Assembly: GCA_009746045.1 (NCBI GenBank)
Contig: RPFO01000612.1
Location: forward strand, 1 to 64,000
DNA from: Mesostigma viride
Lineage: Eukaryota > Streptophyta > Mesostigmatophyceae > Mesostigmatales > Mesostigmataceae
DNA: 64,000 nt
Direction: 5' to 3'
The position numbers were made by a program, and so were the translations under genes. Shown in pieces: positions 11,945 through 24,164 of the stretch. Numbering within the stretch: position 1 is the first letter of the stretch; each line of letters starts with the position of its first letter. A model generated the notes under the pieces. It had not been told where the DNA came from. It ran no database searches and saw nothing but the letters and a program-made list of their open reading frames with translations.

Positions 11945-12142
11945 CCCACCGTCTAGGTCATCTAGTCGCTCCACACGTAAGCCAGCCATAATTTCAATGC
12001 ACAAGGATACACATTTCCATCACCATTCATCTTCATCATCCTGAACGACTCGAAAACGCGGAAAAGATAACGGCAGGCTCGAGCTACCATGGTCCGGATT
12101 CTCCCGATTTCTGGCCTGCGCTGGTTGTCTCTTTGATAGTGT
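11945..12142 (-). mobile_element. Putative tRNA-derived SINE, near full-length copy
   Basis: Read on the minus strand it begins 'tatcaaagagacaaccagcgcaggccag', continues through a polymerase-III-like A box (TGGTAGCTCGAGCCTG) and B box (GTTCGAGTCG), and ends near 'gactagatgacctagac'. Its copy at 47912-48115 (plus) matches along the whole length. Other, shorter copies are at 9815, 34232, 46785, 48862 and 56855. Confidence 0.6.
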
Positions 12143-13330
12143 GAAGATCATGAGGGTGCCGGTGCCCTTGAGGCACCTAGAGCAAGTGCTGCTTACATTC
12201 CACTCTTGCAGGAAGTAGCCTAGAATGTATTAAAAGCCATATGCCCCTTCTCAGGGATATGTGCTACATTGACTCCCAACGGAGTGATGTTGATAATTAA
12301 TTAATTAATTAATCCACTCTCTCTCCCGTCTTTGGACTGCCATGCAGGACAAGACGCGGTGGAAGAAGATTGTCAAGGCGCACACGCCAGCCCCTGTGGG
12401 CAAGCCGCCTCCCCCCAAGAGGAGGAGCCGTTTTGATGAGTAGCGTAGATAGGCTTTTCTAGACTAGATATAGCTTAGAGTTAGGTTAGTTCGATTACGC
12501 GGCTCCCTCCACACCACCCATCCAACCTGGAATATGTGCTACATGATCTCCCAACGGAGACATGTTATAATTTAATTTAATTTAATTTTAATCCATCCCA
12601 CCTATGACAGGCTCCCCTTAGCTGGGTGTTGCCTGAAACTCTGGGTGGTGCAGGTGCCCTAGTGCACCTAGAGCAAGTGTTGTTTACATTCCCACCCTTG
12701 CAGGAAGTAGCTTAGAATGTATGATAGGCCATATGCGCCCCTTCTCTGGGCTATTGAATTGAATTGAATTGAATTGTAACATAACTCCGTTGGGAGTATA
12801 TGTAGCACATAGCCCTTGAGAGGGGGCATATGGCCTATCATACATCCTAAGCTACTTCCTGCAAGGGTGGGGATGTAAAGGACCCTTGCTCTAGGTGCAC
12901 CAGGGCACGTGCATCCCCATGATCTTCAAGCTATGCCCAGCGAAGGGGGAGCCTGTCATGGGGGGGAAGATCAGCATAGCTATACAAAAAGCTAGGGCAT
13001 GGCGTCTCAGCAGAGAGTTACTCCCTGCATGGGCACAACATAACTAAATAAAGCTAGGCATCATCTGGAGTGTGGCTCATCATAGGCACACATGTACATG
13101 ATTAAATAAAGCGCGTGGCTTAGCTGGGATAGGGCCTCTAGGAGGCGTACATGTACATGGCCACGGTCTATCTATTCTACACTACTACTGCTGTATTCCC
13201 CTAAGCTGGGGCGCCTGGAGTCGCTGGGGCCGCGGGGGTCGCCTGCCAGGGCTTGTGGCCGACGTAGATCTGGGCTATGTGCTACATATACTCCCAACGG
13301 AGTTATGTTACAATTCAATTCAATTCAATC
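12143..13330. mobile_element. Cluster of LINE 3' ends in both orientations
   Basis: In order: a plus 3' UTR with 'gtgctacattgactcccaacggag' and an (AATT)n tail (12143-12314); an ORF2 terminal peptide MQDKTRWKKIVKAHTPAPVG on plus, ATG 12342 to TAG 12441-12443, with its own (AATTT)n tail near 12570-12592; a partial plus 3' UTR (12593-12754); a minus copy starting with (AATTC)n at 12755 and running to the ORF1 end near 13265; and a 60-bp plus terminus with (AATTC)n at 13270-13330. Minus-strand ORF1 coding is visible at about 13190-13265. Confidence 0.65.
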
Positions 13331-13397
13331 CATTCCATCCCATGTTCCCCTCCCACTGAGGACTTATGCTCACGTGACGTCCAGTAGGATTGCATGC

Positions 13398-13927
13398 ACC
13401 CACCCACCCACCCACCTGCACCCACCCACCCACCCACCCACCCACCCACCCACCCACCCACCCACCCACCCACCCACCCACCACCCACCCACCCACCCAC
13501 CCACCCACCCACCCACCCACCCACCACCCACCCACCCACCCACCCACCCAGGCACCCACCCACCCACCCACCCACACGCCCGCCCGCATGCCGCCCGCCC
13601 GCCCGCCCGCCCGCCCGCCCACCGCCCGCCCGCCGCCCGCCCGCCCGCCCGCCCGCCCCCCGCCCGCCGCCCGCCCGCCCGCCCGCCCGCCCGCCGCCCG
13701 CCCGCCCGCCCGCCCGCCCGCCCGCCCGCCCGCCCGCCGCCCGCCCGCCCGCCCGCCCGCCCGCCGCCCGCCCGCCCGCCGCCCGCCCGCCCGCCCGCCG
13801 CCCGCCCGCCCGCCGCCCGCCGCCCGCCCGCCCCCCCCGCCCTCCCCCCGCCCGCCCGCCCGCCCGCCCGCACATTCGTGAGCACATGCGTGTGGCATGG
13901 ATGATGGCATGGACGATGCCATGGACA

Positions 13928-13987
<60 letters not shown>

Positions 13988-14278
13988 CGTATGCAGTCAT
14001 GCCCTCCCTCCCTCCCTCCCTCCCTCCCTCCCTCCCTCCCTCCCTCCCTCCCTCCCTCCTCCCTCCCTCCCTCCCTCCTCCCTCCCTCCCTCCCTCCCTC
14101 CCTCCCTCCCTCCCTCCCTCCCTCCCTCCCTCCCTCCCTCCCTCCCTCCCTCCCTCCCTCCCTCCCTCCCTCCCTCCCTCCCTCCCTCCCTCCCTCCCTC
14201 CCTCCCTCCCTCCCTCCCTCCCTCCTCCCTCCCTCCCTCCCTCCCTCCCTCCCTCCCTCCGCCTCCCTCCCTCCCCCA
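13398..14278 (+). repeat. Compound tetranucleotide array (CCCA)n-(CCCG)n-(ACGC)n-(CCCT)n
   Basis: Four pure tetranucleotide blocks follow one another: CCCA (13398-13575), CCCG with occasional short units (13578-13870), a 55-bp unique spacer ('cacattcgtgagcacatgcgtgtggcatgg...'), ACGC (13926-13988) and CCCT (14002-14277). All frames on both strands stay open here, giving spurious low-complexity ORFs of up to ~390 codons. The spacer is nearly identical to 37629-37685. Confidence 0.9.
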
Positions 14279-14924
14279 CATCATTCATGCATCCGGATCA
14301 GTTCATTCATGCATGCATCCACTCATTTATTAACATGCCTCTGTGGGTCAGGGGTTCAAAATGATGCAAAAGGCACCAAAAAAGGGGGAAGGAGCCGTCT
14401 GCCCAACGTGCCGCCCGGCGACGGCAGCGATGGGCCCATGCAGGGGGGGAACGGTGCGCTTTGTCTTGTTTACCTGGGTGCGCCGGCGGGGTGCGGGCAC
14501 TGTCACGTTTTATTTTTCCCGCCTGCCCCAGTCCTTCTCGGATTGCCTCCTCAGGCCATGGCGTCAGGGTAAGAGTTCTTTTCGCCCGTCGCCGGACGCT
14601 TAAACCACTAGAATACGCCGGTTAATGACGATAAAAAAGCGGGTTACGACGATAGAAACCAGTAGATGTTGGTTCTCCCGCACCCCGGGCACACCAGCGA
14701 CCTCGGCAGCGAGCCCCGCCCGCACTTTTATGCAGCGGACAATGTTGCTACCCCCAAGGGAAGTCATAAAGCTGCGAGAAATGGGGTAAAAGCGATTAAA
14801 TCTAGGACATGCATTTTTGCCCCTGTCAGCGCTCCTATAAATCTGACTTGTACGGGAAAATTGCGTGCAGCATGGAAACGCAAAATTAAGGGAATCGCTG
14901 TGCCGGATTTCTTCGAAATTAATT

Positions 14925-15712
14925 AGGAACATAACTCCGTTGGGAGTATATGTAGCACATAGCCCAGAGAGGGGGCATATGAGCCTATAATACATTCTAA
15001 GCTACTTCCTGCAAGGGTGGGAATGTAAACAACACTTGCTCTAGGTGCACTAGGGCACCTGCACCACCCAGAGTCTCGGGCAACTCCCAGCTAAGGGGAG
15101 CCCGTCATAGGTGGGGAAGATCAACATAGCTATACAAGAGCTAGGGCATGGCTTCTCAGCAGAGAGTGACTCCCTGCATGTGCACTGCATAATTAAATAA
15201 AGCTAGGCATCATCTGGGGTGTGGCTCATCATAGGCACACATGTACATGACTTAAAATGCTAGGCCTCAGCTGGTATAGTGCCTGTAGTAGGCGGGCATG
15301 TACAAGGCCACTGTCTAACTATTCTACACTACTGCTCATGCTGTATTCCCCTAGGCTGGGGCGTCTCAGTGGCCGGGGTCGCTGGGGCCGCGGTGGCCGA
15401 GGGGGTCGCGTGCCAGGGCTTGTGGCCGACGTAGATGGCCGCCCCCTTCCAGTACACCGGAGCTGGAGGTATGTCGGCCATAGCTCCCGTCGCCGTTGTT
15501 GCTGCGCCAGGGTCAAGTCGTCGTCCACGGTGACGGGAGTGTTCTCGAGCCGCTTGCGGCGTCTGAGAAACGAAATCTTGTCCGCTGGGCTCTCAAAGAT
15601 GAGAAGAAGAGGAGGCGCCCCTGCCTTACCCCGCGCGCGGGGGAGGCGGCTTATATCTTCGAATGATATAAGGAATCGTTCGAAAGTGTGCCCTCCCACC
15701 AGTAGGCAGTAG
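14925..15712 (-). mobile_element. LINE ORF1 C-terminal part with complete 3' UTR
   Basis: On the minus strand an open frame runs from about 15699 with RLPRARGKAGAPPLLLIF and TVDDDLTLAQQQRRRELWPT, the conserved C-terminal half of an L1-type ORF1 RNA-binding protein. The ending is scrambled. The 3' UTR follows and closes with 'gtgctacatatactcccaacggagttatgttcctaattaatt' at 14925-14965. Unlike the copy at 54240, the ARGKAG region here is in frame. Confidence 0.7.
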
Positions 15713-17105
15713 CGTCTGATCTGTGCTAGCCATTACCTTGAACACACACGGGTGGCTGCGCTCGGCGCGCAAAACTGGCCACTGCTGCATGTTTGCCCTC
15801 GCACACATACACACATAAACTGTTTCCCGACCTTTTTTTTGCAGAATAAATTTCCTTACGTCAATGCCGATCGAACAAGCGAAATCCGGCCGGTACAAGA
15901 TGGCTCCGTAATCCTTGCATAGTAAATTTTCACGCTACCATCTGTAGCCTTCGCAATGGAATTTTGTAACGACTAAAAATGATCATCAGCATCATCCATA
16001 GTCAAAATATGAAAGATCTTTTACCTGGGTTGCTTTCTTGAGTTACAGATCTTCAAGTACCCGAGCAACGTTGAGATGGAGATTCCACAGCACGTGATTT
16101 AGGGAACCACACCCCTTGTAGACACAACGACAAGCTTGTGTACATATAGACGACCTCAATGGAACTGAAGGTAGTCTATAGCCAAGGGGCTCTTATGAAT
16201 GGACAACAAAGACAAGCTTTATTATACCATGATGGATCAAAACCAACGTATCAACAATGGCGACCCCACGTCCTTGATATCGACGTGCTTGTCGAGCATG
16301 CCTCAACCTTAGCCTGAAGAGAACCAATCAGAATCATGGAAATTTTAAACAAGATCTTCGTATCCATCCTAGTCACCCAAAACAGAACAACAGCACAAAC
16401 AGCCTGGCAGAATCTGTACATGAGATCCTGAATCTGTAGTAAGCACTTAAGTCCCAAAGGAACATTTAAGACTTGGTAGTACCGACCAACAAACTATAAC
16501 CCCACGTGGATCAGGCCACGACCAATAAGGGCTTCTAACAGTCGGTTGACAAAGTACAAGTTTCAAGTACCGCCTTCTTGGAAACCTCATAACTTTCTCA
16601 ATACTGATCCAAAAGTCCTCGAATAAAAGCCAAACGTTCACAAAACAAAGGATGTAACAACAAATCATTTTTGCTTGTTACAAATTTGCACTCAACTTCT
16701 CCCGCGCGCACCGAATTTCGCTCCCCGAAATTTCGCGGGGCAACTTTGGCGCGGCGTCGGATTGATGTGACGTCTTGGGGAGACGTCCACTATATCTTAA
16801 ATTGGGGAATTCAGTGCTTGGTGGTCCCCCAACGGGAACACGAGACTAATTAATTAATCAATTAATTAGCTGTCCGCACATGTGAGAGGAAAGACGAGCG
16901 GCATGCATGGCTATCCGTAGGAACACCCATGCACATGGAGCTAGGAGACAGATGTAGTTGTCTCACTTATCTAGAAGGCATTGTCTCATGCATGGCTCGT
17001 GCGCATGCATGCAAGGCATCTATCAACGAATTGCTCGATCCGGCGCATTGAAGTTGTTCCAAAATAGCTACCTCCAGTGTCTCAATTGTGTGACAATTGA
17101 CTAGG
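15713..17105. other. No gene recognised
   Basis: This is AT-rich sequence with short frames only. A palindromic patch 'ccccgaaatttcgcgggg' lies near 16723-16740 and an (AATT)n run near 16848-16870. The latter resembles a LINE tail, but no 3' UTR block precedes it. A short 'tagttgtctcactta' match to the hairpin repeat occurs at about 16950. Confidence 0.45.
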
Positions 17106-17109
17106 CTTC

Positions 17110-17205
17110 CGCGGTGTTTGCGTCAACCTTCCCTTTCAGACGACTACTTCTAGTCGACACGAGGTTGGAGCGCTATGCGTCCGGGAATAGTTGTCTCACT
17201 TAGTT
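17110..17205 (+). repeat. Short hairpin-forming dispersed repeat, copy 1
   Basis: Starts in 'ccctttcagacgactac' and ends in 'aatagttgtctcactta'. The ends can pair (agacAACTA with TAGTTgtct in the better copies). Related copies are at 25770-25853 and 59024-59106. Confidence 0.5.
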
Positions 17206-17247
17206 TATTATAGTGAAGAAGAACGTAAGAATATCTGGTCTTAGTTC

Positions 17248-17477
17248 CTAGTCATCCGTCCATGGCTGGACCGCTGTGGTGACCATGACGCGGCCTGCAT
17301 GCCATGATGTCTCCGTAATGGGCTCGCGGTTGCTGTCTGCTGGTGCCTTGCTCTGCCCATTGTCATACGCTGAGAGCAGGTGCTGCTTGTCCATTGCCAG
17401 AAGAACTTTTGCATCGTTGAAAAGTGGCTGCGGACGCACAAATGCGACGGTGCGCTTGACCTCTCGTGTCTGCACCG
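17248..17477 (-). CDS. Possible terminal exon of an unidentified gene
   Basis: After a clean acceptor (cggtgcag) at about 17478, the minus strand reads TREVKRTVAFVRPQPLFNDA and stays open for ~76 codons to a TAG at 17248-17250, ending AVQPWTDD. Codon use looks like host coding sequence. I found no upstream exon that joins in phase with confidence, and I do not recognise the family. Confidence 0.35.
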
Positions 17478-17785
17478 GGGACGGGTTCAAACAAAGATTG
17501 CGCATGCGAGACATAAACGGGCAATTCCAAGCAACACAGTTCAAGAACAGCAACATGGTTAGGAAACTAATAAGGAAACGTCTAGCCTGGCCACATGCAA
17601 AGGTGGTTACGAAATCACCCACACACAACCAGCATGCAGCTCTCTCACTACGGTTGTCTAATGTCTAACCTGACACTGTGCACCCTTCACACTCTGGTTA
17701 AGAGTAAAAGGTCAGGATACTCCTGAAAGTGTTCTCTTATATGACTTTGCTGAACTAAAACAGAAAAACTAACAAATAAATATAA

Positions 17786-20156
<2,371 letters not shown>

Positions 20157-20383
20157 GTGGCATCCATTCGGATACCGTTAGGGTGGTCGGAGCCACATGA
20201 TCTTAAGATGGCGTCCCAAATGGAGGCCGCCTCTAAAGCCGCTTTTTAGGACGCACTCTCCACAGCGTACGTGGGGTATCTGGGGCCCACGCCAGAACAT
20301 CTCAGCACGGTCGGCACACGACAAGCCAGATGAATGAATACACCTGTCACCGGTCACTTATGACGACCTGCAAAGAAGCAGCA

Positions 20384-20711
20384 CTATCTTCTCCTCCTTG
20401 CCAAAGGAATGGGTGCAAAGAGATTTACTGAAACACCAAGGGCGGCTGCACCAGCATCATAGAAATCCAATTCCAGGACCAGACCGGAACACAGAGGCTG
20501 CAAGGTGGCGCGACAATAAAACATGTACTCGGGGACAGTTGTACAGCATGCAGACTGCAGCCCGGGCCTGCATCGAAACGTTGGCAAGGCATCAGCCGGA
20601 CATGTTGCACAATTATGTGTGCCGACGTACCGGGATCCATCTCTGGGGCCCCCTCGGGCTTTGGAGGTGGCGGCGTCCTCTCCGTCTTCAGAAGGATTAG
20701 CTTGAACCCAT
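20384..20711 (-). CDS. Last two exons of an unidentified gene
   Basis: Exon 20631-20711 (acceptor cccag, donor CCCG|gtacgt) encodes GFKLILLKTERTPPPPKPEG and onward to EMDP. Exon 20384-20445 completes the split codon G|CC and reads ALGVSVNLFAPIPLARRRR, then stop TAG. The phases fit exactly. Upstream on the same strand lies the homopurine tract and then the LRR gene, so these may be that gene's 3' exons. No domain recognised. Confidence 0.4.
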
Positions 20712-20937
20712 CTGGGCAACCACACACCGTGCACATGGGGCATATGGCGGGAAATAGCACAGCGCAGCCCGTTTGTCAGCCAGGTGCTTGCTACCAACCT
20801 GGATTGGGATGGCAAGCCACAATTGCGGTGCATTCATATTTGAACGTGACACCTAGGTTGCGATCCCATGGGTGGGAGTGAGGGTAGACTTACAAGCGTG
20901 TGTGCCTATGAGTGTGGGTATGTGAGTGTGGTGGTGT

Positions 20938-23900
20938 GGAGGGGGAAGGGGAAGGGGGAAGGGGAAGGGGGAAGGGGGAAGGGGGAAGGGGGAAGGGGGA
21001 AAGGGGGAAAGGGGGAAAGGGGGAAAGGGGGAAAGGGGGAAAGGGGGAAAGGGGGAAAGGGGGAAAGGGGAAAGGGGGAAAGGGGGAAAGGGGGAAAGGG
21101 GAAAGGGGAAAGGGGGAAAGGGGGAAAGGGGGAAAGGGGAAAGGGGGAAAGGGGGAAAGGGGGAAAGGGGGAAAGGGGGAAAGGGGGAAAGGGGGAAAGG
21201 GGGAAAGGGGAAAGGGGGAAAGGGGGAAAGGGGGAAAGGGGGAAAGGGGGAAAGGGGGAAAGGGGGAAAGGGGGAAAGGGGGAAAGGGGGAAAGGGGGAA
21301 AGGGGGAAAGGGGAAAGGGGGAAAGGGGGAAAGGGGGAAAGGGGGAAAGGGGGAAGGGGGAAGGGGGAAAGGGGGAAAGGGGGAAAGGGGGAAAGGGGGA
21401 AAGGGGAAAGGGGAAAGGGGGAAAGGGGAAAGGGGGAAAGGGGGAAAGGGGAAAGGGGAAAGGGGAAAGGGGGAAAGGGGGAAAGGGGGAAAGGGGGAAA
21501 GGGGGAAAGGGGGAAAGGGGAAAGGGGGAAAGGGGGAAAGGGGGAAAGGGGGAAAGGGGGAAAGGGGGAAAGGGGGAAAGGGGGAAAGGGGAAAGGGGGA
21601 AAGGGGAAAGGGGGAAAGGGGGAAAGGGGGAAAGGGGAAAGGGGGAAAGGGGGAAAGGGGAAAGGGGGAAAGGGGGAAAGGGGAAAGGGGGAAAGGGGAA
21701 AGGGGGAAAGGGGAAAGGGGAAAGGGGGAAAGGGGAAAGGGGGAAAGGGGGAAAGGGAAAGGGGAAGGGGGAAGGGGGAAGGGGGAAGGGGAAGGGGAAG
21801 GGGAAGGGGGAAGGGGGAAGGGGGAAGGGGGAAGGGGGAAGGGGGAAGGGGGAAGGGGGAAGGGGGAAGGGGGAAGGGGGAAGGGGAAGGGGGAAGGGGG
21901 AAGGGGGAAGGGGAAGGGGGAAGGGGGAAGGGGAAGGGGGAAGGGGGAAGGGGAAGGGGGAAGGGGAAGGGGAAGGGGGAAGGGGGAAGGGGAAGGGGGA
22001 AGGGGGAAGGGGGAAGGGGGAAGGGGAAGGGGAAGGGAAAGGGGGAAAGGGGAAAGGGGAAAGGGGGAAAGGGGGAAAGGGGGAAAGGGGGAAAGGGGGA
22101 AAGGGGGAAAGGGGGAAAGGGGAAAGGGGGAAAGGGGGAAAGGGGGAAAGGGGGAAAGGGGGAAAGGGGGAAAGGGGAAAGGGGGAAAGGGGAAAGGGGG
22201 AAAGGGGGAAAGGGGGAAAGGGGAAAGGGGGAAAGGGGGAAAGGGGGAAAGGGGAAAGGGGGAAAGGGGAAAGGGGGAAAGGGGGAAAGGGGGAAAGGGG
22301 GAAAGGGGGAAAGGGGGAAAGGGGAAAGGGGGAAAGGGGGAAAGGGGAAAGGGGAAAGGGGGAAAGGGGGAAAGGGGGAAAGGGGAAAGGGGGAAAGGGG
22401 GAAAGGGGGAAAGGGGGAAAGGGGAAAGGGGGAAAGGGGAAAGGGGAAAGGGGGAAAGGGGGAAAGGGGGAAAGGGAAAGGGGGAAAGGGGGAAAGGGGA
22501 AAGGGGGAAAGGGGGAAAGGGGAAAGGGGGAAAGGGGGAAAGGGGAAAGGGGGAAAGGGGGAAAGGGGGAAAGGGGGAAAGGGGGAAAGGGGAAAGGGGA
22601 AAGGGGAAAGGGGGAAAGGGGGAAAGGGGGAAAGGGGGAAAGGGGGAAAGGGGGAAAGGGGGAAAGGGGAAAGGGGAAAGGGGAAAGGGGAAAGGGGGAA
22701 AGGGGAAAGGGGGAAAGGGGAAAGGGGGAAAGGGGAAAGGGGGAAAGGGGGAAAGGGGGAAGGGGGAAAGGGGGAAAGGGGAAAGGGGGAAGGGGAAAGG
22801 GGGAAAGGGGGAAAGGGGGAAAGGGGAAAGGGGGAAAGGGGAAAGGGGAAAGGGGGAAAGGGGGAAGGGGGAAAGGGGGAAAGGGGAAAGGGGGAAGGGG
22901 GAAAGGGGGAAAGGGGAAAGGGGGAAAGGGGAAAGGGGGAAAGGGGAAAGGGGGAAAGGGGGAAAGGGGGAAAGGGGAAAGGGGGAAAGGGGGAAAGGGG
23001 GAAAGGGGAAAGGGGAAAGGGGGAAGGGGGAAGGGGGAAGGGGAAGGGGGAAAGGGGAAGGGGGAAGGGGGAAGGGGAAGGGGGAAAGGGGAAGGGGGAA
23101 GGGGAAGGGAAGGGGGAAGGGGAAGGGAAGGGGGAAGGGGGAAGGGAAGGGAAGGGGAAGGGGGAAGGGGGAAGGGGAAGGGGGAAGGGGAAGGGGGAAG
23201 GGGGAAGGGGAAGGGGGAAGGGGAAGGGGGAAGGGAAGGGGGAAGGGGAAGGGGAAGGGGGAAGGGGGAAGGGGAAGGGGGAAGGGGGAAGGGGGAAGGG
23301 AAGGGGAAGGGGGAAGGGGGAAGGGGGAAGGGGAAGGGGGAAGGGGAAGGGGGAAGGGGAAGGGGGAAGGGGAAGGGGGAAGGGGGAAGGGGGAAGGGGG
23401 AAGGGGAAGGGGGAAGGGGAAGGGGAAGGGGGAAGGGGGAAGGGGGAAGGGGGAAGGGGAAGGGGGAAGGGGAAGGGGAAGGGGAAGGGGAAGGGGGAAG
23501 GGGAAGGGGAAGGGGGAAGGGGGAAGGGGGAAGGGGAAGGGGGAAGGGGAAGGGGGAAGGGGAAGGGGGGGGGGAAGGGGAAGGGGAAGGGGAAGGGGAA
23601 GGGGAAGGGGGAAGGGGGAAGGGGGAAGGGGAAGGGGGAAGGGGAAGGGGGAAGGGGGAAGGGGGAAGGGGGAAGGGGGAAGGGGGAAGGGGAAGGGGGA
23701 AGGGGAAGGGGAAGGGGAAGGGGAAGGGGAAGGGGGAAGGGGAAGGGGAAGGGGAAGGGGGAAGGGGAAGGGGGAAGGGGAAGGGGGAAGGGGGAAGGGG
23801 GAAGGGGAAGGGGAAGGGGGAAGGGGGGAAGGGGGAAGGGGAAGGGAAGGGGGAAGGGGGAAGGGGAAGGGGGAAGGGAAGGGGAAGGGGGAAGGGAAGG

Positions 23901-24034
23901 GGGGAAGGGGGAAGGGGGAAGGGGGAAGGGGGAAGGGGAAGGGGGAAGGGGGAAGGGGAAGGGGGAAGGGGGAAGGGGGAAGGGGGAAGGGGAAGGGGGA
24001 AGGGGGAAGGGGGAAGGGGAAGGGGGAAGGGGAA
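20938..24034 (+). repeat. 3.1-kb uninterrupted homopurine (G/A) tract
   Basis: Every base from 20938 to 24034 is G or A on plus. All three plus frames stay open with only Gly, Lys, Glu and Arg, which confirms that no pyrimidine interrupts. Units are G5A3, G4A3, G5A2 and G4A2, and they sort into domains: A2 (20938-21000), A3 (21001-21757), A2 (21758-22033), A3 (22034-23015) and A2 (23016-24034). An exceptional G9 run is near 23566. This is not coding. It is capable of triplex or quadruplex structure. Confidence 0.95.
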
Positions 24035-24164
24035 CCTGCTTCCGGAGGGGTCCAGAAGTGGAGCTCGGAAGTGGGAGGAGATGATGCCGGTGAGACATGG
24101 TATGTGGCTGTCTGCTTCGCCATCACAACGGCGAAGATGACTTTAGAGCTCACACAACATGCGC

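Noticed and set aside
13315-14572. Pro/Thr/His- or Gly/Arg-rich ORFs up to 392 codons
   Set aside because: Pure tetranucleotide arrays read in all frames; no non-repeat coding core.
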